From Karstenula rhodostoma CBS 690.94 (taxonomy: Eukaryota; Ascomycota; Dothideomycetes; Pleosporales; Didymosphaeriaceae), in assembly GCA_010093485.1 (NCBI GenBank), contig MU001500.1, positions 1,405,478-1,469,477 of the forward strand: 64,000 bases of DNA, written 5' to 3'. Of this stretch, positions 49,402-60,583 are shown one piece after another (position 1 is the stretch's first letter; each line of letters starts with the position of its first letter). A program made the position numbers and the translations under genes. Below the pieces are notes generated by a model. It had not been told where the DNA came from. It searched no databases and saw only the letters and a program-made list of their open reading frames with translations.

Positions 49402-50006
49402 TGTGCAGCTAATGGTGGTACAAAGCAAAAGCGCACCGAACGGACTGGCAAGATGAGCTGACAATGGGAAAGAGGAAAGGAAGATGAAGACGAAGGCGAT
49501 GGGGGGAAGACAGGATATCGGAAGCGGTTGAGACAAGCTCAACATCTCTCACATCGAGCGGCGGCCTCTCCCGCTCTTAACAGAATGCACCTGGCGATGC
49601 ATGGACAGCGATGACGCTGCCGGCGATAACAGAGACCCATCGCGGGCATGTCACGTGGACGGATGTGGGCTGCTGATTGCACAGCGGAGCCCAGCGTTGC
49701 ACAGCAAACGGCGATAGACCAGCCGCTGGCCGCCAGTGGACGCTCTAGGGCACTCTAGGGCACTCGGTGGTAGCATTGGAGGTGGCCCTGGTGGGTGTGG
49801 GTGAGGTGTGGTGCTCATGCGGGACGGTGCTAGCAGTGTGGCCCCAGCTCCAAGCGCCGCGGCTCGTGAATGTAACCGTTGCGCTCACGCCTCTGCCCCA
49901 TCTTCCATTGTTAACCTTCCGCTGCGAGTCACGTTCGCGCCTCGCTCCGACCACTACAGATCCGGTCTGCGTCCTGACGCCTACGCGACGGCCTTTGTTC
50001 GTCATC
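49402..50006. promoter_or_regulatory. Bidirectional promoter of dac1 and the ngs1-like gene
   Basis: This 605-base divergent intergenic region contains a CACGTG E-box (49,652-49,657), a GATAA core (49,625-49,629) and a repeated ctctagggcact (49,742-49,763). Which of these is used is unknown. Sharing one promoter suggests the deacetylase and sensor genes are switched on together. Confidence 0.5.
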
Positions 50007-53000
50007 ATGGCGGCCAAGCCCGAGAAGCTGGATCCCGTATGGGATGATCTCGATAGGTGCGCTCACGCTGCTACCTTCTACCCCGGATTTTCTCCAGTGG
50101 CAGACTAGTCGCTAACCGGCCCGCGATGCAGGACCATGGTGCGCACGTCAGCGCAGAGGCAGTGGGTCGAGCTAACATCGCGTCGCAAAGGGCCAACTGT
50201 TCATGATGGGCTTCGACGGGACCTCCATCACGCCGCACATCAAGACGCTTATCGAGAAGCACCACTTGGGTTCCATCTTGCTGACGGCCAAGAACCTCAA
50301 ATGTACGAGACAGTGTTTCACATGGCAACTGGGACTCCCGGTCCGCTAATCATGTGTAGCCGCCGAAGAGACCACGAAGCTGTGTTATGAGCTTCAGAAG
50401 ATTGCCCACGATGCAGGCCACCCGGTTCCGCTCGCCATCGCAATTGACCAAGAGAACGGTGGCGTCAACAGTCTATATGATGAAATCTATGTCCGTCAGT
50501 ACCCCAGCAGCATGGGCATGGCCGCCGCGGGCTCGATTGAGCTCGCTTATGAAGTTGCAAAGGCGACCGCACAGGAAATATCTGCCTGTGGTATCAACTG
50601 GATATTCGGCCCATGCCTAGATGTACTCACAAATGCTCGTACCCAACCACTCGGGGTCAGAACAGCCGGCGACGACCCTCAGGAAGTATCCGCGTATGGC
50701 GTAGCTTTCATGAAAGGCTACAAAGATGCTGGCATCGTCACTTTGGGCAAGCATTTCCCGTCTTACGGTAACCTAGAATTCCTCGGCTCGACCTTGGATG
50801 TGCCAATCATCACCGAATCGCTGGAGCAATTGAGCCTCAGCGCGTTGATACCATTTCGGGAGGCTATCCAACAAGGCCTCGACTCTGTGATGGTTGGCGG
50901 CTGTGCCATGTCGTCCGCTGGTCTCAATACCATGCACGCCTGCTTGTCTGAACAGGTTGTCGATGACTTGCTTCGCAAGCAGATGAACTTCGACGGTGTG
51001 GTGGTTTCGGAGTGTTTAGAGATGGATGCACTCAGCCACAACATTGGCGTCGGCGGTGGCACTGTTATGGCAGTCAATGCTGGTTGCGATATTGTCCTGC
51101 TCTGTCGTTCATTTTCATTCCAACAAGAAGCACTCAAAGGCCTCAAAACAGGTATCGAAAACGCAATGATCTCCAAAGCAAGGATATATCACTCTCTGCG
51201 CCGAGTCCTAAACATGAAGTCGAGATGCACATCCTGGGAGAAAGCACTGAACCCGCCCGGCATCAGCTTGCTTGAAACTCTTCAGCCGTCACATACTTCC
51301 TTGTCCACAAAAGCGTACAACGGGTCTATCTCCGTAGTACGAGACAAGAACCGTCTTCTGCCACTGTCCAATATACTCGAGAACGAGGAAGAGCTGTTGC
51401 TCTTGACCCCTCTAGTCAAGCCTCTGGCTGCCTCGGCTGCTTCGCGACAGCTTTCGGAATCTGCAAACACTAATTCACCAGAACCTGCTGCATGGGCACA
51501 GAGCTCCTCTGTCATGAGCGGAGAAAGAGTTTTCCGAGAGCTAGGAAGATCTCTGGCAAGGCAACGGAATGGACGTGTTTTGCACACGTCGTATACATCA
51601 AATGGAGTGCGACCGGTCCACGAGAACCTTATCAACCGTGCAAGCGCTATTGTGATCATCACCGCAGACGCGAATCGAAACCTTTACCAAAATGGGTTCA
51701 CAAAACACGTTTCGATGATCTGCAACATGCAATATACCACGGGTGGCGAGAAGCGTGAAAAACCATTGATCGTCGTCGCTGTCAGTTCGCCCTACGACTT
51801 TGCCATGGATTCCTCAATCGGGACATATATATGTACCTACGACTTCACGGAAACTGCATTGAACTCTCTCGTCAAAGTACTGTACGGCGAGATCTCACCC
51901 ACCGGAAACCTGCCTGGAACCATCAGCAAAAGCCAGAAACTGCACTCCTCGAGACAACACTGGCTCGTCGAAATCTATAACGAAGAAAGAGACGCAAATG
52001 CTCTCGACAACCTGATTACCGCAGTCATGGACGGCACACCGCCCAATCAACGGTCCGAACTCTCTAGTGCGACGTCCAACTCGTTCATTCTACACGACAA
52101 AGAAGTAGAGGAGACGCATTTTGTCGTTCGCAACAGCAGTACGAACGCGCTATACGGCTTTTGCTCTACGTACTTCTTCAGGTCCACAGGTACTGGGGTT
52201 ATAGGTGCTCTGTTTGTTGATCCCGGACGAAGAAAGCTATCGATAGGTCATTCGCTTCACAACAGAGCGATCCGCACCTTGCTGCAAAGAGATGGAATCA
52301 AGCGATTCCAGCTGGGGTCCCGGTTGCCGAGCATCTTTCTTGGGATCCCAACAGGCCACACTACGGAGCGCAAACGTCTGCGTTCCTGGTTTGCCAGCCT
52401 TGGATGGAATGCAGCGCTGTCTCGGTCGGTTTGCAACATGGTGGCACGCAATCTGCAAGCATGGTCTCCGCCAGAGGGCATGGCAAAGAGCCTGGCCAGT
52501 GCAGGTGCACAGTTTGACATTGTTTACGGGTGGGATTATGCGAGCCCCATCCTGGATCACATCAAGACCAGCAATCGTCAAGGACTAGCCGAAGTGTACA
52601 AAATCGCCCTCTCGGATCCTTCGGCGTGCGGGATCCTGCGCGCGAAGCGGCCGGAGGACGGGGCTCTGGTTGGTACCGTGGTGCTCTACGACCACCGCTC
52701 GGCCTTGTATGATTTCATACCGCCTCTGAAAGACCTCAAAGAAGCTGCCGGAGGCATATCGTCACCCGTCATCTCGCCTGGTGTAGGCGAGTACTCGACA
52801 TTGCTTCAAGGGCTGGTTCTACTTGGGATGCGGCAGATCAAGAAGTTGGGGGGGAATGCATGTCTGCTTGACTACGTAGGTAATCTGGTTGGACCAGAGA
52901 AGTGCGAGTGTAGGCTAACGAGTGGCAGATGGACGGCGATGGAAATTTTGACGGCTTCTCGGCGATGGGGTTTGAAGTACTGCACAACTTTGAGGAAGTG

Positions 53001-53042
53001 AGCTGCGACGCTGCAACGTGGACGATGGTACCTCCTTCTTGA
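50007..53042 (+). CDS. ngs1: GH3-GNAT fusion protein, Ngs1-type GlcNAc sensor/acetyltransferase
   Basis: Five exons are predicted: 50,007-50,056, a 7-base microexon 50,132-50,138, 50,191-50,302, 50,360-52,875 and 52,929-53,042. The product is 932 aa. Residues about 20-350 form a glycoside hydrolase family 3 (NagZ-like) barrel (GQLFMMGFDGT, DQENGGVNSLYDE, KHFPSYG at 187-193, SECLEM at 273-278), followed by a GH3 C-terminal-like region. About 640-932 is a GCN5-related acetyltransferase region with a VDPGRRKLSIGHSLHNRA acetyl-CoA-binding block. In Candida albicans the protein of this architecture, Ngs1, binds GlcNAc and acetylates histones at GlcNAc-induced genes. Family members in moulds are also annotated as GH3 beta-N-acetylglucosaminidases, so enzyme activity is not excluded. 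The last intron is required: reading through it gives an unrelated tail instead of MDGDGNFDGFSAMGFEV. Confidence 0.88.
50132..50138 (+). other. Seven-base microexon of the ngs1-like gene
   Basis: GACCATG lies between an intron ending GCGATGCAG and one starting GTGCGC. Both introns have a GCTAAC branch site. Skipping it shifts the frame and gives an immediate stop; including it gives DLDR-TM-GQLFMMGF, matching family spacing. Confidence 0.7.
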
Positions 53043-54027
53043 TGATGGCAGAGCAGTTGCTCAAGAGGCTTGATACTCGAGAGGGATTTCATGTAGGGGA
53101 TGAAGGGATGGTTTAGATACCCGGGCAGGCGTTCGGGTTTAATGTACGATAGGGTTTCCCGCAACGGTAATGGGGAGGCTGCAATGGGATAGGGTGTGGG
53201 TGTCATGGGACCATGTCACTGGCTGTCAGCAGCGTGTTGAGGGCAGTCGATACGAGAGAAATGGCCCGAGAAGACCAATTCGAGCTAGCTGCACAAGGAG
53301 CCCGGTGTTGATGATGGGCCAAATGGCAACCGTGCCGTCTCTGCCACAGCCGCACAGAGCAAGCAAAGAGCGGCGTGCCGTAGGATGGATGCAGGCAGCA
53401 GACGTTGGAATAGAGAATAGCGACGGGGTCGCGGGAGCGGGCGGGGCTTGTTTGGACAGATGATATTGGAAACCGCGGCGCCGTACTAATAGCGACGGGT
53501 GGCTGGTGGCTGGTGGCTGGTGGCTGGTGGCTGGTGGCTGGCCATGTCCAACGGCGGCTTTGTTCTCGAAGCGGCGTGGAAGAAGTGTTGCAGCGCACGC
53601 CACGACAGGGACGCCTGCAATCAGCAATCAGCAATCAGAAGGCCGTCGCCGTCGCCAACAAGCGCGCGCAGGAGAATGAGCGACGGGCAGGCTGGGGGGG
53701 CCGCTGGGGTCGCGCGCCGGCTCCACCTGTCTTTGCTTTGGCCAGGCGAGGCCCCGCCGTGCTGCAGGTCGTGGGCGAGGGCGAGCGCATGTGATGTATT
53801 CGGGCCCTCCGCCGCCAGTCGCACAGCTTCATGGCGACGGGTCCAGCAGCAGACGCGCGCATTGCTTCGTGCTCGTCGCTGTGAGCCGCTGCCTATCGCA
53901 TCGCCGCCCGGGCTGTCGAGGTATCACGGTATCACGGGCTGACTGAGCTGCAAAGAAAGGTCCGCCCTCGCCCTCGCCAACACCCCCAGCCTTCAGGACC
54001 GACCCATCCCATCCGCCTCCCACCCGT

Positions 54028-54063
<36 letters not shown>

Positions 54064-54284
54064 ACATCAGCAACATCAGCAACATCAGCAACACCAAGCT
54101 CGCCGCTCGCAGCACGCAGCACGCAGCACCCACCGACACCGACACCCACACCCACACCCACACCAGCACCCGCCCGCCCAGGCCATTCTGCCCGCCCGCA
54201 TTGGCAGCACCGTAATCCCATGCCCATGCGCATGCGCGCCGCCCACGCACTGCGACGGCCGGTCCCACGGCCAGACGAGCAGCC
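53043..54284. promoter_or_regulatory. Upstream region of the ron1-like gene with tandem repeats
   Basis: This 1.24 kb region contains about six TGGTGGC heptamers (53,499-53,540), AATCAGC repeats (53,617-53,638), a CAG-rich tract grading into AACATCAGC repeats (54,029-54,095), and CACACC repeats (54,143-54,165). The CAG and CACACC tracts probably lie in the 5' leader. Confidence 0.5.
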
Positions 54285-55911
54285 ATGGACGGCTTCGACA
54301 CCATTACCATGTCCTATCTGGCTGCCCCGATGCCACTCCAGAACGTAACGGCGCCCATGGACCCCTTCGACCAGCGCTCTAATTACGACGCCGAGACCTT
54401 TGCTGGGTGAGTTGCCCCAAGCCGTGAACCTCTCGCTGCTGACCTTCCTCCCCAGCAGCGAGGACCAGTTCGCACCGCACCACATCCACCCGCCCCCGCG
54501 CCTGCAGCGCTTCCCCAGCGCCTACGACGATCCCTTCTCCGACGTCCTCAGCACCTACGAGCAGCCGCTGCAGCCAGACCCGAACGGCCTGCCCGAGAGC
54601 CCCAGCATCGAGCGCGACAACAAGCTGCTCAGCTTCTCGCTGCCCAGCGTGCCCTACACCCTGCTCAACTATGTCGCCCAGCGCGTCTCCATCTCCATGG
54701 CCGCCCAGCTCCACGGCATGTTCTTCCTCGCCGAGTCGCCCTGGGCCTCGGCCGGCGACGTCGCTGCCGCCCCGACCGAGCTCACCTGCTACCGTCGCAA
54801 CCTCTTCCAGATCACAGGCACCGTCACGCTACCCAGAAGCCTCCAGTTCCTCCTCACTGACCAGGGCGACCAATTGCCCATCATCGGCCAGGAACTCACA
54901 ATCTCTGCGACCGAGTCGCTCGAGGGAAACTCCGTCAAGATCATATCAGTCCCCTGGAAGACGCCCGCCAGCACTGCGACAGTGGCCGAGGACAAGACGG
55001 AGAAGGAACCACCGTCCTTCCCTCTCGATCTCAACAGTGGCCAAGACATGGACTCGGACTACGTCAACTTTCCAATCAGCTGGAAGAGGCTGCAGTTCAG
55101 AATCGCCACTGCCAACAACGGCCGGCGGAAGGAGCTGCAGCAGCATTTCGTCGTGCGCTTAAAGGTCGTAGCCATTCTCTCCAACGGTGCCAAGGTGCCT
55201 GTCTGTGAAGTGCATTCGGGAGCCATCATTGTGCGTGGACGCAGTCCGAGGAACTTCCAGTCCCGCAAAGATATGCCAATCAGTGGAACAGGCGGCTCCA
55301 TGCGCAAAGCTCACGCTCCGCACCAGCTGAACAGGACACCAACGGGTGATACGCAGCACTCCAACCACAGTAACAACAACAACGTCCAGACCACGCCTGG
55401 CACGACAAAGGCCATGGACTCGCTCCAGCTTCCGTTCGATTTCACCCCGAATGATCCCATTTTGTCGCCCGAGTTCAACCTGGATTGGAAAGTGCCCGCT
55501 GCCCCGATGACGGCTATCCCACCGGATCCAACGCCCCCGCCGATAACGCCCTATGCGCGGTCCACTCCAGATCTTTCTCGGGGCGGTGCACAGGCCCAAC
55601 ACGCCGTCATGGCGCCCGTGTCCCTATCGTTGACCGATGACGAGCCGAAGATATCGGCGTCCCCGTCCGACCATCCACGGAAGCGAGGCACTCCTGCGCG
55701 ACCGCCCTCCTTTTCTGTTGGGCTCATCAACAGCCCCGACGAAAGTGCAGATTTGTTGTACGAGTACTTCCCCCTCGGCCTCGACGACTGGATGCCGCCT
55801 GTTGATGCCGTCTACCGGCCGCATGTTGTCCATCACACCAATCTCCCACCGGATCCGAAGGTGCTTGCGGTGAAGAGCAAGTCCAAACGCTACTTTTCCG
55901 ATGCCTGGTGA
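54285..55911 (+). CDS. ron1: Ndt80/PhoG-domain transcription factor, RON1-like
   Basis: The exons are 54,285-54,406 and 54,456-55,911, with a 49-base intron (GTGAGT...GCTGAC...CCCCAG). The product is 525 aa. The start at MDGFDTITMSYLAAP is chosen because it lies in exon 1 and splices in frame to SEDQFAPHH. The Ndt80/PhoG DNA-binding fold covers about residues 90-320: LTCYRRNLFQITGTVTLPR, then WKRLQFRIATANNGRRKELQ and a HFVVRLKVVAILSNG strand, ending VRGRSPRNFQSRKD. The C-terminal part is proline/serine-rich and probably acts in activation. In Trichoderma the Ndt80-like factor RON1 sits in, and activates, the GlcNAc catabolic gene cluster. The neighbours here are the same functions, so this is its likely counterpart. 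Confidence 0.87.
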
Positions 55912-58826
55912 GGTGATTTTATAGCTCGATACCCCGTGCTTCGGCGTTTGATGGCATGGGCCATTTTCAAATGATTTACGACCGTGTTCAACTTCTGTAC
56001 GACTTTTCTTGGACGTTTGGCAGAGTTGGGTGCGCATACGTTCCCGAGAGGTGGGAATCCCCTGGTAACGACCGAAAGACTGCGTGTCCTGGGCCAGCGC
56101 TTTCTTGGATTCTATGGGCGTGAGGCGTGAGGAGTTTTCGATGGATCACCTGCGAGGGATTTGAATTACAGACACGACCCGATCGTACGCTGTGGAACCC
56201 CTTGACTCGTCGGACAACCGGCATGTGGTCTTCCTGTTGCACTATTTTTTCGCTCTGGGCCTTGAGATTTCAGCATGTACAACAAGAAAAGCTGGCAGAC
56301 TGTCCGCCATGGCGGAGACACGAGCCCGCGGCGCTCTAGAGCCATGAAGTTCTCCAAGCGCACGTTTCGAAAGGAACGAGCCCTGCCACGTCGGCAACAT
56401 GAGCACAAGAAAAAGACCGAATGTGGACGACTGAAAGAGTGCACGCCGAAGGGCAGATGAAGGATACATGTACGCTTGGGGTTCAAGAGGATTGCGTCTG
56501 CAAACAGCATTATATCCCAGTCTTAATTATGACTACGTATTGTTTTACATGTACGTGATAGCGTCTCGTCTCGAATTTGGCAAGCAATGCATTGTAGCTC
56601 GCCATAACGCCAATGGCACCTCCGTCTCCGCCCATAAGCAGCCCACCTCCACCCCGACACGGAACCACGGCGAATCACTGCGGCGAGTCACTGCGGCGAG
56701 TATGCGTGCGTGGACCCATTGCGACATCCGAGAACTTACCAGCTTCTGTCGCCATGGCATAGCATGACATGACAGCTCACCTCGCCTCGCTGCAGCGTAA
56801 GCTCGAATCCACGGATGGCATAGTCCAGTCCAACATAGTGGACCACGTTGAAAACGAAACCCGCATAGCAGATTCCGCGTAGCATAGAATCAATCAATGA
56901 ATGGCATGGAATGTAACTCCCTCGACGCGTCTCAGGTATAAACCAGCGCATCTACACCTGCCTCTCCCAGCACATGTAGATATTTTTCCAACATCACGCA
57001 CGATGATTGCAACACGGTGCTGCCTGCCTTGCCGGCGTTCTGATGTCTGGGTCTGAGCGAGGAGGGTCGAGTGGAGCATGTGGTCACCTTGGGTTGCATC
57101 GCGGGGGTCCATCATGGGAGCGACGCGCACCGCACCGCAGTGCAGTGCAGTGTAAGGGAGAGGCGAGGGCACACGGGGGCTACCGCGACGGGGCTAGTGG
57201 ATGTGGAGCTTAGCCGAGGCTGGCCGGAGGGCAGGCAGATGCTGCGATATGATGTGGATGGTATCAACGTTTGACTTTGAAGTGACGGTGGGATAGGTGC
57301 ACGTCCGCGATGGTGCGGAGGAGAGGAGCCGCGGCGCGTGCATGGCGGACTAGTGAGCATAGTGTAGTGAGCGCGAGCACGGTAGCATAACAGCCACCTC
57401 CAAGCTGCAACCACAGACGGAAATGCAGCTCTTCTGGAGCATAGGCTGGAGGCAGCCGACGAGCGAGTGGGAGAGGTCGTTGTGTGGAGTGGAGCGAACG
57501 ACGCGATGAGAGGATACTGTGTCGTCGTCGTCGTCGTACCGCATGCACTACCGTCTCGAGACACGGGGAGCCTGTTTTCGGGGCCCGGCCGTGTTTCTGC
57601 TCGGTATGCTTCTCTTCTTTGAGACAGGGCGGGTGGTGGTGTGGATAATTACAGCACACATCCGGATCCACGTCGCGGGCAGGCCTCTAAGTAATCGCAG
57701 GCAGGCCTCTTAGCTATTTAGGTATAGTGTATAGTTTAGTAATTAATATATTTCTCTAGGTATTCTAAAAACTTTAACCTTTTTAGCCCTAACCCTGGCT
57801 AACAATAACCCTTAGCTAACCCTATAGAGATTACGCTAAAAAATTACTATACCTAAATAGCTAAGAGGCCTGGATCCCACACATACCTACATACATAGAT
57901 GCTACTGGTTGCTTCGAAAAGCGCTGGACGAGCGGCGCGCGCTCAGGGGGACCTCCGTGGAAACCACCATCACAGTAGCGACAGCGACAACCTGCGCCGG
58001 CATGCAACAATGCCATTGTCTCGTGTGCGTCCACTCGGTAGGATACCGATGTCTCACTGCGACGTCGCGGGTCACACCCGTGGCGCCTGTCACGGCGATG
58101 CTGTGCGTGCTACGCTCGCCGTTCTGTCCGCCGGCGCTCGGTGAAGAGGAAGGTGACAGGCAAGCGACTATTTAGCAGATCCGAATACGAGCTCTAAATG
58201 TGGTATCGGATCTAGTGCGGGGCTGGACGCTGCGATACCACCGTGCAGTATCTAGTTCGCGGGAGAATGTGTGGATGCGCTGGTTGCTAAGATTAGAAGC
58301 AAGGAACGGACGTTGTATGGGGGGTGCTGATCGAGAGATCTGGAGATGCGTCTCAGATCGATCTAGGGGCGCTCAGTAGGCAGAGACATTCCGGAGTACC
58401 TTTGGTCACGCGCCGGGAAGGAGTAGGATGATTACTCTTGTGCACATCGTCACTGTTCGAACTCTCGAAAGGGGAGCAGAGGAGAGCAAGTGAGAGGGTA
58501 ATAGTATTAATGCCTTTTTAGTTCCAGGCAGTAGCCTGGTTGGCTTCCAAACGCCGTAGGGAACTTGCCCTTATGCATTTCTCGCGCTCAAATGCCCCAA
58601 AGATGCACCGCATCTGTATGTCCCGATCGTCGTCTCGTTCGTCAAGATGCAGAAATAACAAAATAAGAAACGACGCAAAGCGATGCCAAAACGAAATCCT
58701 ATCCCTATACAATCCTCTGATGTGTCGTGACCATCGAACAAAACGAAAAAGATGTTCCATGCCACATATATACAGGTCAACATTGCTTCGCGGGGTATAA
58801 AGCGGCACTTTCAACAACAAACACAT
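55912..58826. other. Gene-free 2.9 kb between ron1-like and hexokinase genes
   Basis: The region lies between two convergent genes. I found no supported gene. It contains a 171-base MITE-like element (57,702-57,872) and a short CGT run near 57,521-57,538. Short open frames here have no family features. Confidence 0.6.
57702..57872. mobile_element. MITE-like element with perfect 27-base inverted ends
   Basis: The left end (57,702-57,728) starts CAGGCCTCTTAGCTATTTAG and is matched base for base by the reverse complement of 57,846-57,872. The interior is AT-rich and non-coding, unlike its GC-rich surroundings. A partial extra copy of the end (gcaggcctctaagta) lies just outside at 57,680. No clear target duplication was identified. 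It is probably a non-autonomous DNA transposon. Confidence 0.85.
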
Positions 58827-60583
58827 TTACTCTTCGAGACAACACACGGCAACCGCAGCCCCGAAGATGGCAGACTCGACAGCGATTTCGAGGGATATCG
58901 ATTTGGGCTCCGCGCCAGAGGCGGCAGTCAGCTCATCCAGATGTGACTGGCAAAGCTCGCGGAACAAGGGGTACTTTTCGATGATGGATCCGTTGCATCC
59001 AATCGCCATCTTCCCGGCAGTCGCTGGTGTCAGACCCTCTGATGCTGTGCGGAGATTCCATAGCGAGTGAATGCCAGCTGCTAGGAAGGCAGCTGCACGG
59101 TGAGCAACAAGCTGGGAAACTTGTCGGATGAAGTGGATGTCATTGTAGGTTGGTGGCCTGCTCAGTGGATGTTTTGTCTGGAATAGGGCGATGCCGTTGG
59201 TTAGGTTCTTCGACGTGTCCATCTCCAGGGCTGCAATGGTACCCGTATCGAGCGAGTACGCTTCGTTGAGCTTGTCCGGCATTTCTCCTCCAAACAGTCC
59301 TGCTGTGCGTACGGCCTCTGAAACGATTAATCGGACGAGCTCTCCTAGGTAGCGGCCAGAGATCATGTGCTCAAAAGGTTGGAAATCCGGGCGGACATGG
59401 GCGTCGTTCAGCTGCTCGTCCCACCGTGTCATTGGGAATACGGGTTTACCGCCGAACATGCTGAGTTCGGTGTTGACAAGGACATGAGTCGCTTCATCCC
59501 GCCATTTCTGGGGGTATCCTTTGTATTTGGTAGAAGATAGAGCCGAGGTGGGGAGATGCACGGCGATGTTGAAGCCAGTGCCAAGAATAACAGCAAAACG
59601 TGTTGCCGGGTCTTCGTAGGCACGTGATAACAATGTTGCTGAAGAGTCGTTCACTATTGAGTCTAGCCGCACTGGCAAGTTCTGGAGCAGTGTCAGTATC
59701 AAGGTGAAAGGACCGAGTTATCGGTCTGCTCACCCTCTTTCTACAAGGAGCCATGATCAGCTCGCTCAGGTCTTGGCCGAGTGTGCCCTCTGTCGCACGG
59801 AAGCCTTTGCCCATGGCAAGAAGGTTACCAGAGCGAGTGGACGTTTGTCTAGTGACAGGTCAGTTGGGAAATATCAGCGAGCAGTGGGACAGGTACATAC
59901 TCGACTGGGAAGGACCAAGCCAGACCCATGGGGAAGGTGCTGGTGCCATTGATCTTTTTCAGCTGGGGATCTGAGATGGCCATGTCGATCTTCTCGGCCA
60001 TCCAGTCGAAGAATTGGGTACCGCGGAGGTATCGAACCGAGTTGTCGATTTTGTAGCTCTTCATGTTGACGATGCGCATGCTCTTAGCGGCGGGCTGGCG
60101 GCCGTTTAGCTCGACAACAGCAACACGGAAATTCGAACCGCCGACATCGAGAGCCAGATAGGTGCCGTGCTCGAGGCCGGTGGGGAGCTTGTGGTTGTAG
60201 GAAGGCAGCATGCACATGTCGCTCGCGTGGAGCTTTGGCGCAAACTGGTCATGCAGCTTCCCGGACATGTGCAGCAGCTGCGCAGGGTCCAGTGGAGCCT
60301 CGAGCAGGCGCTGGATCTCGCGCAACAGGTCGTCGAGGGTGCGTTCGTAGGTTCGCACAGCATCGCGGGTGCGCTTCCGCGAAGGCAGCGACGGCAGCAC
60401 CGAGTGGATGAGTGAGGGTAGCATGGCGAGGCGTTCTAGAGCCGCGAGCAGGCTCTGCCAGAAGTCGAACATGGGCTTCTTATACCAGCAGAGGTTGGGG
60501 TTGCTGGCGTTGTGGGCGCAGTCGGGATCGGGGAGGGTCATACGGCGGCTTTTGAAGCGTTTCAGCAGCAGGTGGGAGGGCAT
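58827..60583 (-). CDS. hxk3: Divergent hexokinase, HXK3-type GlcNAc kinase candidate
   Basis: The exons are 60,583-59,901, 59,848-59,734 and 59,681-58,827, with two 52-base introns that both have good splice and branch signals. The product is 550 aa. The ATP phosphate-1 block LALDVGGSNFRVAVVEL lies at about residues 140-157. MGLAWSFPVEQTS stands where glucose hexokinases have a TFSFP block. NDSSATLL contains the sugar-site Asn-Asp, and FAVILGTGFNIAV is phosphate-2. The general hexokinase fold is clear, but the sugar-binding loops differ from glucose enzymes, as in fungal GlcNAc kinases. Placed in this cluster it should phosphorylate GlcNAc to GlcNAc-6-phosphate, the deacetylase substrate. The substrate is inferred from context. 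The N-terminus is longer than usual; MTLPDPD at residue 15 is an alternative start. Confidence 0.86.

Noticed and set aside
54029..54165. CAG/CACACC tract as a polyglutamine coding region
   Set aside because: It lies upstream of the ron1 start in a frame that does not join the Ndt80 exon; it is read as 5' leader.
55912..58826. A hidden deaminase gene in the 2.9 kb gap
   Set aside because: No frame on either strand shows glucosamine-6-phosphate deaminase motifs, even allowing for introns.
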